Shown: in pieces, positions 40,501 through 51,500 of the stretch | Layout: every line of letters starts with the position of its first letter | How positions within the stretch are numbered: position 1 is the stretch's first letter | Notes under the pieces: model-generated | What the model saw: only the letters and a program-made list of their open reading frames with translations | What the model was told of the DNA's origin: nothing | The model's database searches: none | From: Vitis vinifera | Taxonomy: Eukaryota; Streptophyta; Magnoliopsida; Vitales; Vitaceae | Direction: 5' to 3' | Assembly: GCF_030704535.1 (NCBI RefSeq) | Contig: NC_081823.1 | Span: forward strand, 26,652,001 to 26,716,000 | Length of the DNA stretch: 64,000 nt | Made by a program: the position numbers and the translations under genes

Positions 40501-40662
40501 ATTGATGTAAAGTTCTATTTTGTTAAGGAGAAAGTGGCAAAGTCTCTTATTGATATTGAGCACATGTCCACAAAAGGTATGTTGGCGGATCCACCAACAA
40601 AAGGCTTACCCATAGTTGTGTTTCATGAACATGTATCTCAAATGGGGTTGTTGGGAGCCTAA
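37525..40662 (+). pseudogene. copia Pol remnant (protease end, integrase, RT, RNase H)
   Basis: After the interrupted protease, the zinc-binding pre-integrase and integrase core occupy 37773-38516 (MLWHKRLSHIS; DIHRD-type Asp in LIHRDICGPL, Asp in VVKSDRGGKYY, Glu in NGVAEMRNR). The RT spans 39157-39873 (QIERYKARLVVKGYSQ, active site LYVDDILLAS) and RNase H 39978-40660 (FCDTDFDDCIDDKKST, SSTMEVEYVA). Stops at about 38514, 39487 and 40467 and frameshifts near 39850 and 38760-39060 break it. All catalytic motifs remain, so the decay is moderate. Confidence 0.88.
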
Positions 40663-40948
40663 GTTGCATTAAGTTAGTGGGAGCCATTTTTGGTATTGTA
40701 ATATTATGCTACTATTGGAAGGATTGCTATTATTATATTTCCCTATGAATCAAGCAATGAAGCATGTATGATTGCTTTTGATTATTTGTTTTGATGAGAT
40801 TATATGGGACATTGATTTATGATTATGTAGTCCAAGTGGGATAATTGTTGGAATTTTTTATGTGTGGACTTACATAATCAATGTGATAATGTCATAAATC
40901 AATGTTATTTTATTTTTGCATTGTGGTCCATAATGAGACTAGACACAT

Positions 40949-43900
40949 TGTGGACCCCGCATTTCGGCTCATGCGCTTCCACTCGATGGTGAGCTCGATT
41001 TTTATTTTAAAAAATGGTTTTATTTATTTAGAAAATGACTTGGACTCACCACTTATTTTTGTTTTATTTTTAAAGGGTAAACAAAATAAGAAAGAAAACC
41101 TTAAGTGTAACTCCTTATTTTGGAAAAAGGTGGTCTGTAAAAAACTGGATCAAGGCTCGAGGGTCAGGTTACTTATTGGGTAGGTACGGTAAAGACCGTA
41201 GCACCCCTCTAAGTCCCTATAAAAATGGGTCTCTACTAATAAAATGAAGCAATCATGACAATTGGTGAGTAAATCAATGAATACTCAGAACGATCATGCA
41301 CATATGAGAATCAGAACATGCATAGAGAATGACTAGAGTGAGAGTGGGTGCATACCTGGGCAACGAGCCACCATGCGCTATCAAGAGAAGAGGTTAGTGC
41401 ACAATAACGATCACAAGCTATGTCACACATGCCACTAAACCCAGTAATAAATCATCAGATATTACAATTCAATCAAATTGATTTTCAAAGGAAACATCCA
41501 ATAATGTTGGACCCTCACCAAAGCCCATTTATTCTTGCATGAATTAATTCAATAAATCCCATCACTTGGAATTATGGAATTGAATTGATGCTTATTTTAA
41601 AACATTTTAAAAATCAGGGAGGTTATGAAAATTGCATGCCATAAAGAAAAAATATGGCATCAACATTTTATTAAAAATTGGACTTTTAAGACCTAAAAAC
41701 TCTAATGATGAAAGATGGGGAAGTTGGGATTATTTAAAGAAAATCAGAATTTGAAAAAAAAAAATTTACAAAATGGGGTTTGGCAAAATTATTTTTCAAT
41801 ATCAAAGATAAAAAAAAAACATGAGAGTGAGAGGTGACCAAAGGTAGCCATGCAAACCATGTAAATTAGAAGTACGTAGTAGTGGGCCCAAGGTAAAATG
41901 ATGGTTTGAGAGGACTGAAAAATTGAGTAGAGGAAATAAACCCCAACACAACATGCTCAACACTCATTCCAAGCAGCTGTTGTATTGTGAGGCCAGTTTT
42001 CTGAGCTTCAGTAAGATCCACATTGTGCTCCACTTTACCCCCTGAGAAACCCTTAATAATGCCACCCAAAATCCCAGAGGTTTTATCCTGTTTTTTCTTC
42101 TGATTTGGAGATGCCAACAACAGCATCAGCATCCTCTACAAGGACTTTATTATGTAGACAAGGCAAACACTCCGGAATCCTGAAGTCATTTTCAGAGGCC
42201 AAAAGAAAAATGAAAGCAATTTCACAGCCATTTACCAGAATAATCTGCCCCCTATCTGTAGAACTGATTGCCTTGTCCATCTTAGCCTTGAAATTCCATC
42301 TTATAATTGACATTAGAGAGTATTCTCCCACCACTTCAAGTTTTGGCAAAGACCTTATTTCAATATCTCCACTCTGATATAATAAAACCAGTCCACTCTC
42401 TTTCTCATCTTTCTTGAAGGTTGTAGTCCAACGACATGGTTTTACAAGGTTGACTTTTTGAATAGAAACATTATCCCCCTGAATCACAAACTTTAAAGAG
42501 TACAAGTACAATGCATCCTCACAACATAGTAAAACAAGTAAGCCCATTAAGCTCTACTCAGAATATCTGGCTCTAATAGGGCTGTGGAGCTCAACTTCCA
42601 ATGGCTTTGCAGGTTCACTTTTAGCCTCAGAATTTCGAGGTGAGTTCAATGTATTTTTTTCACCAGACACTTTGGATATGGAAGTGTTACCCTATGGAAA
42701 TTGCAGTAGACTCTTATGGGTGTGTCAATTAAGAGCTGATCATGCTACCAGTGGTCCCATCTATAACAACAATATGAGCATCCTTGGTCAAAAACAATAT
42801 GATCCCATTTCCAGTATCATTTGAACTTTTGAGTTCTGAGTCCTTTGGACTGTTTATTAAGTAGGGACTATCTGAAAATGTTTTTACTGCAAGAGAAATT
42901 AGAGGAGAACTTGTGCCGGCTATATAGCTTGTATGAAACAAAACCGATAAGGAATTATTGTCAAGCACAGTGACCTGGCCACATTCAAATCCTACAACCA
43001 GTCTAGCTCCAGAAATCGAAAATTGTAGGTGGCATATAGGAGAATTAAGGAGGGAAAATAAAGTTGTGCATTAAGGTTCATTCTCTTGATGCAACTTGTG
43101 GACTTCATGTTCAGTTTCTATGACAAAATGCAAATTTGTGTCATCTGAACTCCCAAGTAGCTTATATAGATGAATTAGACCACATTCATTGCCAATGGCT
43201 AAGCTTAAGTTGAGGGAGCAAAAATCCAATGCTGATACTGATGCGCCTACACCAGCAACTTCGATACCTTTCACCTCATATTTGAAAGCAAAAACAAGTG
43301 ACAAGGCTAAGTATGTGGCATCCCAAATTCGAACAGATCCATCTTGATAACCTGCTATATACATTCTCTCAAGCCCATTATCTGCAGCAAAGGAAAGTTT
43401 GCAGGGAAGGCCACCAGTCAGAGGCCACTTCCTACTTCCCACTACCGCTGCCATTACCAGCCGGGAAATCCGCCCCGAACAACTCCACCGACTGTTTAGA
43501 ATATCACCTATTTGTGTTTTCTACAGCTAAGGTTCCACATCTTCGATGCCTCATTGCCTAATTCATCTGAAAAGGCCATCGCATTCTAGCGGCACCATTA
43601 AGTCTTGAAATGTCAATGTATGGGACTTATACGCTCACGAATGTAAATCAGGTTCAAAATGTCCTTTTCTGGCAATTCGTCAAACAAGTCTGCATATATC
43701 AATCGTTATTCAACTTCTTGCATGCATTTTCAAAGTCCCGTTCCTGCAATATTCATCCAGGTCAAACCCATTATTGTTGGTATATGTTAGTGTCTCTTCC
43801 CATATCTCGGATGTTTCTGGGCATAAAGAAGATGGTAACATTGAACAAATGATGATTATCATCTTCTTCATCTTCAAGTTGTATATTCAGTATACCAGGA

Positions 43901-46025
43901 TGATCACTATAATATTTAATACATGCGTTCAACAGGGGCACTCATTTCTCTTCATACCGTGACATGCATATATTCTTGTACCATCGCTCTGAAGATGCAA
44001 AAATGAAGGGGCCACATCTGAACTGGGTTTCCATGCAGAGTGATGAAGGATGGGTCTGAAAGGTGCATATCATGTAGAAATCTCTTATTGATCTAAAATG
44101 ATGGGTGTGGAATTTATGAGGAATGGAAATGCCGGAATGAACGTGCGCGTGAAGCTCCGTATACGTGAGGAGATAGAAAACAAATAGGTGGAGAGGTAAT
44201 GGTGGAACTGGCAATGGAAGGTGATGAAAGAAAGTGGGTTCGGTTATGGAGCCAGCTATAACATTGGGTATGATGGATGGGTAAATGAAATGAGTATGAT
44301 AGGTATTGAAAAAAAATGGGTATGAAGAATATGGATGCCATTGATAGAATGGGTAGGAGAAGGAAAAGATTAATGGGTACAAAAATGGAAGGGATAAGTG
44401 GGATGTAGGAGATATACCAAAGGAGCTCCAGTTTCAAAGCCTGGTCTAGCCAAAATAACAACGATGCCAGATGGTGGACCCACTCATATACTCATAGCAT
44501 CCAACTCCACACAAGCCACAGAAGTCAACTCCATTAGCTATTGTGCTGCCACGCAATCAATAGCGAGGACATAAGCCATTCTCCAGGTAACTAGTATCTC
44601 GTGGAACTAAAAGGAGTGAAGGAATTTCCTTCCTACATTGCCGTTCTCAGTCAAACAATCACCCCATCCTCAAAAAGAACTAGGCATTCTCCCGTCGATG
44701 TCCCTGCTATGTGACCATTATAGACAAAGGAGAGGACTACATCATTAATCCCTTCTAAAGTTGTTATAGTTGCCACTACACCATCGAAATGATGAGGGTC
44801 AAACATCCCTTGAAAACGCTCTTACATTCCCTTCATTTTGGCCTTCATTTCCACAACAAATAGAACTTTAAGGTTTGCAGCACCAAACAGTCAGAAGAAG
44901 GAGACGCCTCAACAGTAAGATTACTTAGTCTGAGGTACCTTATGCCATATCTAGGATGAAGCGACCTCTTCCATGGGAGGATAGAATACCATTCTTCGAC
45001 AGTAACAAAACCCATTCAGTGAATACTTCTAACCCTCATGTCATTTCCCCACATCTCTTAGCGAAGCTTAGGCTGCTCTGTCAGCAACATATTTTTCCCA
45101 TCTCCACTTGATGATACTAATTCTGTTTACCCACAATAAATGAGAACTCAATACCACAGCGTGACCAACTCATGAATGCAGATCTTCATACCCCCCAAAC
45201 TGAGAACACGTTTCTCACGATGCCTTACCTTTTCATACAAATATAGGAAATCTGGTGTATGCCATGGATGGGTGCCAGGAACAGGGGAAGATAACCAAAA
45301 ACAGAGCACAAATGGTAGAAACAAAGAGAAATCATACAAGGTACGTTTCATATTGTTATCAACAGACCTTGATGAGGGTAAGTGAAATCAAATAAATATT
45401 AAACAAGAACTGAAGCATGACTGCAGACACCTCATGAGGAAACTGAATAAAGCTAACCCAAAATAGAGTGCAAGATCTAGCAGAGGAAGAGAAAAGAAAC
45501 ATATTAACTAAAACACATGTGAAATCCATAATAATCATACCTGAAAGTTTTCCTCTCATGCCAAGTCGACAAGAAATCAGCAAGCCATCCTTCTTCTTCC
45601 TCTCCAAGATCTTTCCCTTCTTCTCATTCCCAGCTCGTCTTCCCCTCTCAAGCTAAAAGAATATCCTCACTCCAAAAAAATCTATGTCTGCAACCTCAAA
45701 ATCACACTCGGCCTCTCTCTGGCTTGCTACCCAAGCTGGCCTCCAAAAATCTCTCTCTGAAAAAACCCCCCTCAAAAAAATATCTCCAAAACTAGTAGCA
45801 AAAGCCCCACACACCCTGCAGTTAGCTACGTTCCCCTCTAATGGAAAAACGCTCTTGCAGATTCCACTTTTACAGGTGTCTCCCTCTAGTTGGCTCATTC
45901 AAACCACTACCTGATTCTATGAGGATCAATGGGGAAACAACACGTGGCTTCTTGAGATTGTGACACCTGTCAAAATTGAGCTGCAGAAAGGTGAAAAAAA
46001 ATGAGCCCCAAAATGGGTGTCTACA
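40949..46025. mobile_element. TG..CA insertion in the copia 3' LTR carrying a tomosyn-like cDNA
   Basis: 5077 bp starting TGTGGACCCCGCATTTCGGC and ending GGGTGTCTACA, flanked by CACAT at 40944-40948 and 46026-46030. These are LTR-type termini and a 5-bp duplication, but I found no internal copy of either end and no gag or pol. It may be a long solo LTR, or a large non-autonomous retroelement whose repeats I could not pair. 41160-41420 and 45150-46025 look like LTR sequence. 41990-43454 is a processed host gene fragment. 43455-45150 has no recognisable coding. Confidence 0.8.
41990..43454 (-). pseudogene. Processed (intronless) fragment of a tomosyn/Lgl-like WD40 gene
   Basis: On -, continuous similarity to plant tomosyn-like (syntaxin-binding, Lgl family) proteins is readable: 43454-43071 (KLSFAADNG, YIAGYQDGSVRIWDATYLAL, GNECGLIHLYKLLGSSDDT), 43070-42729 after one in-frame TAA (GARLVVGFECGQVTVLDNN, TKDAHIVVIDGTTGSM), 42547-42083 (LVLLCCEDALYLYSL, SGDIEIRSLPKLEVVGEYS) and 42132-41990 (SGILGGIIKGFSGGKVEHNV). 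Such genes normally have many introns and none is present, so the sequence came through RNA. There are stops at about 43071 and 42727, a small deletion near 42690, and frameshifts near 42690 and 42100. The native protein regulates SNARE assembly in exocytosis; this fragment lacks both ends, including any SNARE-like C-terminus. I recognised it from memory, with no search. Confidence 0.78.
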
Positions 46026-46172
46026 CACATACTATTGCTTGATTTTTTATGGGCTCACCCTAAAAAGAAAAAGGCTCATTAAACCCGGATTTTCATACCA
46101 TCACGGACTGAGCATATTCTTGGACACCAGTGGAGCACGAAAATGGTTTTCCATGGCATTAATCAAGGTAAG

Positions 46173-47383
46173 TGAGAAAACAAATGCTATGTTTAGTTAA
46201 GAAAAACACCCAAAATGAGGGGTGAATTGGGTTTTTAAAATCTTTTCAATCATAACAAATTTAAACAAAATATAAGCAAAGTAAAGAGATAGAGTTTAGA
46301 GAATTCAAACTCGGGTTTATATTGGTTCGGCACTTCCTTGCCTACGTCCACTCTCCTCAACCTCCTAACCGAGTGAGGGTTCCACTAACTTGAAGCTTCA
46401 ACCAAACTTCCAATCTTCTTACACTTGGATTCCGGTTCCAATAGGCTCTTACACAACTTCTTCAAGATTCAACCCTCTTGAAGGCTTTAACACTTAGATT
46501 GTTATAAGATATAATCACTCAACCTAGCTTAAAGAAGGCTCATATACAAGACAAAGATGGGATGACAAACAAGAGTGCACTAAAGGATATGCAAGTGGTG
46601 ATTTAATGCACAATGAAAGAAATGAGAGTTTTTTTATCAAGAACAGGTAGGTAGGCTTTGAATGCAAGTGTTCTCTTATTAATAAATGAAGTAGAGCTCT
46701 CAATTTATAGGTTTCTAAGCTCAGGAGTCAAAAACAGCAAAAGGCAACCTCGTCCGATCGAGCTAGGGGTCGACCGGTTCACTAGCCGTTGGAGCATTTA
46801 ATGCATGACAGGTTACCGTTGCCTCAATCGGACCTCGACTGGTCCTCGACCGGTAAGAGAAATACCTCAACCGGGAAGAGAAGCCTACTGGGAGAGAGAG
46901 AATATTTTTTACCTCTCTCGATCGAACGACCACAACCGATCGATCGGTTCCTCAACCGGTTGACCGGTTTGGCCATAGCCTCGATCGGTTGAGCGTTTTT
47001 TGTCCCGAAAAACCTATTTTTTTATTCCTTTCTTTTCTAACACTTAGACAAGGTCTTTAGGAAAATTATTAAGTCAATTTTGAAACATTTTGCCTAAGGT
47101 AAATTAGTTAAAAACTCGGGTTTTAATGAAATCGACGTTTTAAATAATAAACCGAGTTTTCTAAGATGCATGAAACGTATGAAAATCCTAAGTGCACTCA
47201 TGCATTCATCTTACATTAGTTTCCTATGATCACAAGTCTTCCAAGCGTCTCGATCTTGTATCCATTTGATCCTTTGATGAATTTTTAAGTTTATACCCGT
47301 GATTCTTAAACGTTAAACCAATTAGTCACTTAACCATGGTTTGTTATCATCAAAACTCGATTAGGAGAACCCTTGGGCTAACA
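46173..47383 (-). mobile_element. Solo LTR in the copia 3' LTR
   Basis: 1211 bp, with near-identical duplications GTAAG (46168-46172) and ATAAG (47384-47388). On - it starts TGTTAGCCCAAGGGTTCTCC and ends TTTGTTTTCTCA. There is no internal coding region or second LTR. The start and the GATGATAACAAA motif are typical of a widespread plant LTR type. 46745-46995 is unusually rich in CCGG/CGATCG motifs. Confidence 0.88.
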
Positions 47384-47465
47384 ATAAGCATTTCATTTAT
47401 TGTTATTTAATGCATGTTTTAATGTCTACATGTGATCCTATGTCATTTAAAATTTCATCAAGGGT

Positions 47466-48546
47466 TACTCTTGGATACCGTACCATAGCATAGAGCAATC
47501 ATCAATGAGAAAGTGTCTTGTGTTCAATAAGGTTTCATTGCTTGTAACTTCAGGTTGTCATATTTAGATTGCTGCATGTAGCTAATAAAGAACGAAAATG
47601 AGAAATTAGTTTTATTCTCATTCATTAATGTATTTTTTATGTTGATACACATATTTATCACATATTTTTTATGTATGTTATATATGAAGGTTTAAATTTA
47701 TTAATGGTTCTTTTATTTTTAAAATGACTTCTACAATAAAATTAGAAGAAATTTCTAATTTAAAATCTTAAAACTTAGATAAATTTAAAATAATGATTTT
47801 TCTAATTTGAAAACCCTAATATTGTAGTAAATTAGCGAGAATTATGCATCTTTCATATTCAAACCCTAGGCACCCATGTGCTACAAAAAGGGTGTCAAAG
47901 TTACCATTTGAATTTTATAATATTGTCAAAATAGGGTATAAATTTAACTCTAATATTGATCGAAAAGTTAAATCATGGTATCGAATTGTACTACCAAAAA
48001 AATATTGTTAATCAAAGATGTTATGTGTATTCTCTAATTTCACTAAGTCTCCTTACTTTATGCTATGATTCTATCACATTATACATTAATTTCATTGTTT
48101 TGTATCGTAATTTATTTCTTTATACCTTAATATTTATACTTTTGATTTCAAATGTTTGCATCCTCGTTGAACAATCCAAATTCAAGGTTTGGATATGATA
48201 ATGAATTGATATCATAGATTTTTCCTATTCAAAATAATATAATCAAGCTAAATTATTAATGATACATTTTGTCACTAACAAAAATAATATTATTGAATAA
48301 AATATTTTAAAATTTTATGGTACAAATGAAAAGCACAACTTTATATTTTATTTTTCAAAAAAAACTAATAATTAAATTCATCACTTAAATTTGTCACCTC
48401 TTTTAATTTTACTACTTGCAATATATGTCATATTGTTTATAATTGAAAAAAACAAAAAAAAAAAAAGGGTTTTAATTTTTTAAAGAACCAAGGAGGATGA
48501 ATTGAAGAGCTTGTGATTTGCAGAGAGCTGAAGCCCCAGGGCGAAG
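47466..48546. other. AT-rich DNA upstream of the small conserved gene
   Basis: Non-coding, strongly AT-rich, with an A-run at 48454-48466. It presumably contains the promoter of the gene starting at 48547. Confidence 0.5.
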
Positions 48547-51500
48547 ATGTCGGTGCTGTGGGAGAAGAGCGAGACATGGAGATGGATTGTGAGGAAGTCG
48601 AGAGACTCCAAGCCATTTTTCTTGGCCTTCGCCACCATATGCGGAGTAGTGCCTGGTGTGATTGGATACTGCGTCATGCAATTCACCAACTCCCGCAATC
48701 CAGAGCTCGAAGCCCAACTCCGCAGCAATGCTCGCCCCGATTCCCTCGTATGTTTCAGTTTCATCCCTTCTTTTTTTTTCTTTTTTCTTTTTTTCTTATT
48801 AGGGTTTAGTGCTTTTGTTCTTCCATTTATTGATATTTTGGTGGGTATGAATTACGATAAAGTTTTTTGCTTTTCTCTCCACAACCCAATTTCAGGATTC
48901 TATGCATCGGATTATTTGTGGCTTTTGGGCTTCTGATTCTGGGGTTTCAGATTATTGATTGTTTTCGTGATATGATTAAGCGCAACTTTCGATTAGAGTT
49001 TGTTTCTTTACTTGTTTGAGGATTCTACACATCAATTTCTTTGTAGTTTTAGCTCCTGACTCTGGGGTTTAAGGTTATTGATTATTGATTTATTTTCGTG
49101 GTATGATTTGAGTCTAGAGGAGTTTGTTGAGGTCGAAGCTCCAGTTATCGATAAGAGTTCGTGTTTTTACTTATTTGGGGATTCTACTGATCAATTTCTT
49201 TGTGGGCTTTAGGCTTCTGATTCTGGGGGATTTGGATTGTTATTTTCATGATATGATTATTGAAATGTGTTGAAATCAGAGGTCCAGTATTCAACCGGAG
49301 AGTTCATATTTTTGCCCATTCGAGAAATACGTCAATTTCTTTATGGGTTTAGGCTTGTAACACTGGGGATTTAAACTTGTTTACTAATTTTATGATATGA
49401 TAATTGAAATCTGTTCATGTCAAAAGTCCTGAGTTGGTGGGGCGGGTGCATATTTTTACTTGTTTGGGAATTCTATACATCAGTTTTAGGCGCCTAATCC
49501 TGGGGTTTGAGATTGTTCATTATTTTCACCATATGATCATAGAAACTTGTTTAAAACAAAGCTCTACTATTCAAGCAGAGGATTCATATTTGTTCTCCAT
49601 CACTTCATATTTGTTATTCAAGCGGAGGATTGTTCATCATGGAGAAACCAGTACAAATACTGCTTGTTTTCCTGGATTTTCACTTGCTTTCAGTCTCTAA
49701 AGCCCCAAAGCAAAGGAATTTGAAGTGATGGAGAAGATCCAGGAGATGGTTTCACAAAGGGGAAGTTGCTGGTTTGGAGTTGAATCGAAATCCTTTGAGA
49801 TTTCAGTGGAGCTAGTCAAGGGGAAGACAGTAGGCTAGATAGTGGAGAGGGGTCGGGGTTTTCCGCTTGGATTAGATTTGGTATGAAGGGGCTAGCTCAG
49901 ATGCTGGAAGGGGTAGAAGCTTTGTTGTGAAGGGAGGTCTAGAAAGTTCTTCATGATGGGGTGGAATGAAGGAGGAAGGGGCTACAAGCTAGACCTTCAT
50001 AGCAACAAGGCAGGGAGATTCCTGTTGTGCTTTGTGTTGTCTTTAGAGAAGAAAAGGTTCTCCTTAATTTTTCCTAAGGGATGACATTGGGCGGGCGGGG
50101 GGGGATGTTGTGGGTGGAAGACCCTTGCCTCAAATTCAAGGGGCATTGGTGTTGTTCCGAAGCATAGGTGTCCTTTGGTGGAAAGTGGAGGAGGAGGAGC
50201 TTCCCTAAAGGGTGGGTTTTTTGCAAAAGTGGTGAATAGAGGAAAAAGGGAATTAGGTGAGGTAGTCTGGATTCAAGGTGTGTTGGATTTGTGGAGTCCT
50301 AATGTAGGTTGTTTAAGGGATGAGGCTTGTGTCACGGAGCTCTAGGTGAGGGCATTATGGTTACCTTTGCATTTGTGGGGAGAAGAGTTCTTTAAGAGGT
50401 TCGATGATGCTTGTGGAGGTTTTGTGGTAGTTGATAAAGAGATGAAAGAAAGGTGTTTTCTGCAATGGGCTAGGATTCTTGTGAAATCCAACAGGAGGAG
50501 AGTTCCACATAAATTGCAAGTAGTGGTTGGTGCAGATGTCTTTGAGGTCCAACTATGGTGGGAGATTATACCTGGGTTGCCAATGGTGGTCCCCAAGGAA
50601 AAGTGTAGAGATCCAGAGGTCAGGGATGATAGCAAGGGTCTTTCACAAGTGGGTGGAAGAATAGGATAGGAAGAAGAGAAACGTGTAGAAAAGGTTTTAC
50701 AAGTGTCTCTTATGGAGTCTAGTCTCCCTGCACACTCAACGGTGGTGACGAAAATCTCTGGGCATGGCGGCAACAACGGTTTGTCGGCCGTGGTGGGAAC
50801 GATGCCCTCATTGTGCCTTGAGGAGGTTTTTGATGGAATATGAGGCCCTTCGACTTCTAAAGACGAGGGATTCTCCAAGTCAAAAGAGGTCATTGCGTGA
50901 GTGGCCAATCTTCTTCTTGTTTTGCAAAACGGTTTTTGTTGGGTCGGCCCATAGCTGTTAAGTTAAAGCCTAGTTTCTCTGGTGGGTTGACTAAAGATGG
51001 ATCAAGGGTTCTCTCTCTTAGACTTCTTGAGAGAAGTCTTCAACTCTCTTAGTCTAGAAGAGAGAAAGGGAGCGATGACGAGGCTTGTGCAAATCCCCTA
51101 ATTTGTGAGGGGTTTCAAGGTTCAAAGGAAAGGTTTTCGAGGGTTGAAGATGCTCTATTGGTGAAAGTAGCAAGGTTTGGAGGTAGAAGAGACTATTTTC
51201 TAAGGGGAAGGTTGTCTCCTTCTCCTTCTTCGGAGGTTCCTAGTGGGGCTTTAGGAGAGGGTTTTTGTTCGCTAAAAAGTAATGTTCAAGGATGGTTCCT
51301 TGCAAGAGTTTCCACATAACATTGCGGAAGGCCCCTTTTGTAAAGATGTTGTTAGATTTGAGGATTCAGACTCTTCCAAGGTGAAGTAAAGTAGCCACTC
51401 CACAAGGAAGGTGCGTCCTTCAGATGGTCTCTTTAATAAGATGACCAATTTCAGTAACTTTGTGGGGATGCCAATGGTAGGTTTTGAAAAGGAGATCATC

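Larger units (their letters stand above)
32801..47460 (+). mobile_element. Ty1/copia retrotransposon with three nested insertions
   Basis: The 5' LTR starts TGTTGAAATC at 32801 and the 3' LTR ends ATTTCATCA at 47460. The 5 bases before (32796-32800) and after (47461-47465) are both AGGGT, a perfect target duplication. PBS, gag, protease, integrase, RT, RNase H and a polypurine tract follow in copia order. Removing three insertions (35355-37519, 40949-46025, 46173-47383) and their duplications leaves about 6.2 kb, a normal copia length. Coding regions carry stops and frameshifts. Confidence 0.93.
40846..47460 (+). repeat. 3' LTR of the copia element, interrupted twice
   Basis: Pieces: 40846-40948, 46031-46172 and 47384-47460 (with duplicated target bases). 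Joined, they cover the 5' LTR except for an internal ~190-bp deletion corresponding to about 32936-33126. A polypurine-like AAGTGGGATAAT lies just before 40846. Confidence 0.9.

Noticed and set aside
44114-44461. Open frames of 115-146 residues on - rich in Ile/Tyr/Phe/Ser
   Set aside because: Composition comes from repeated GGGTATG/AATGGG-like DNA. No domain, and they overlap each other in two frames.
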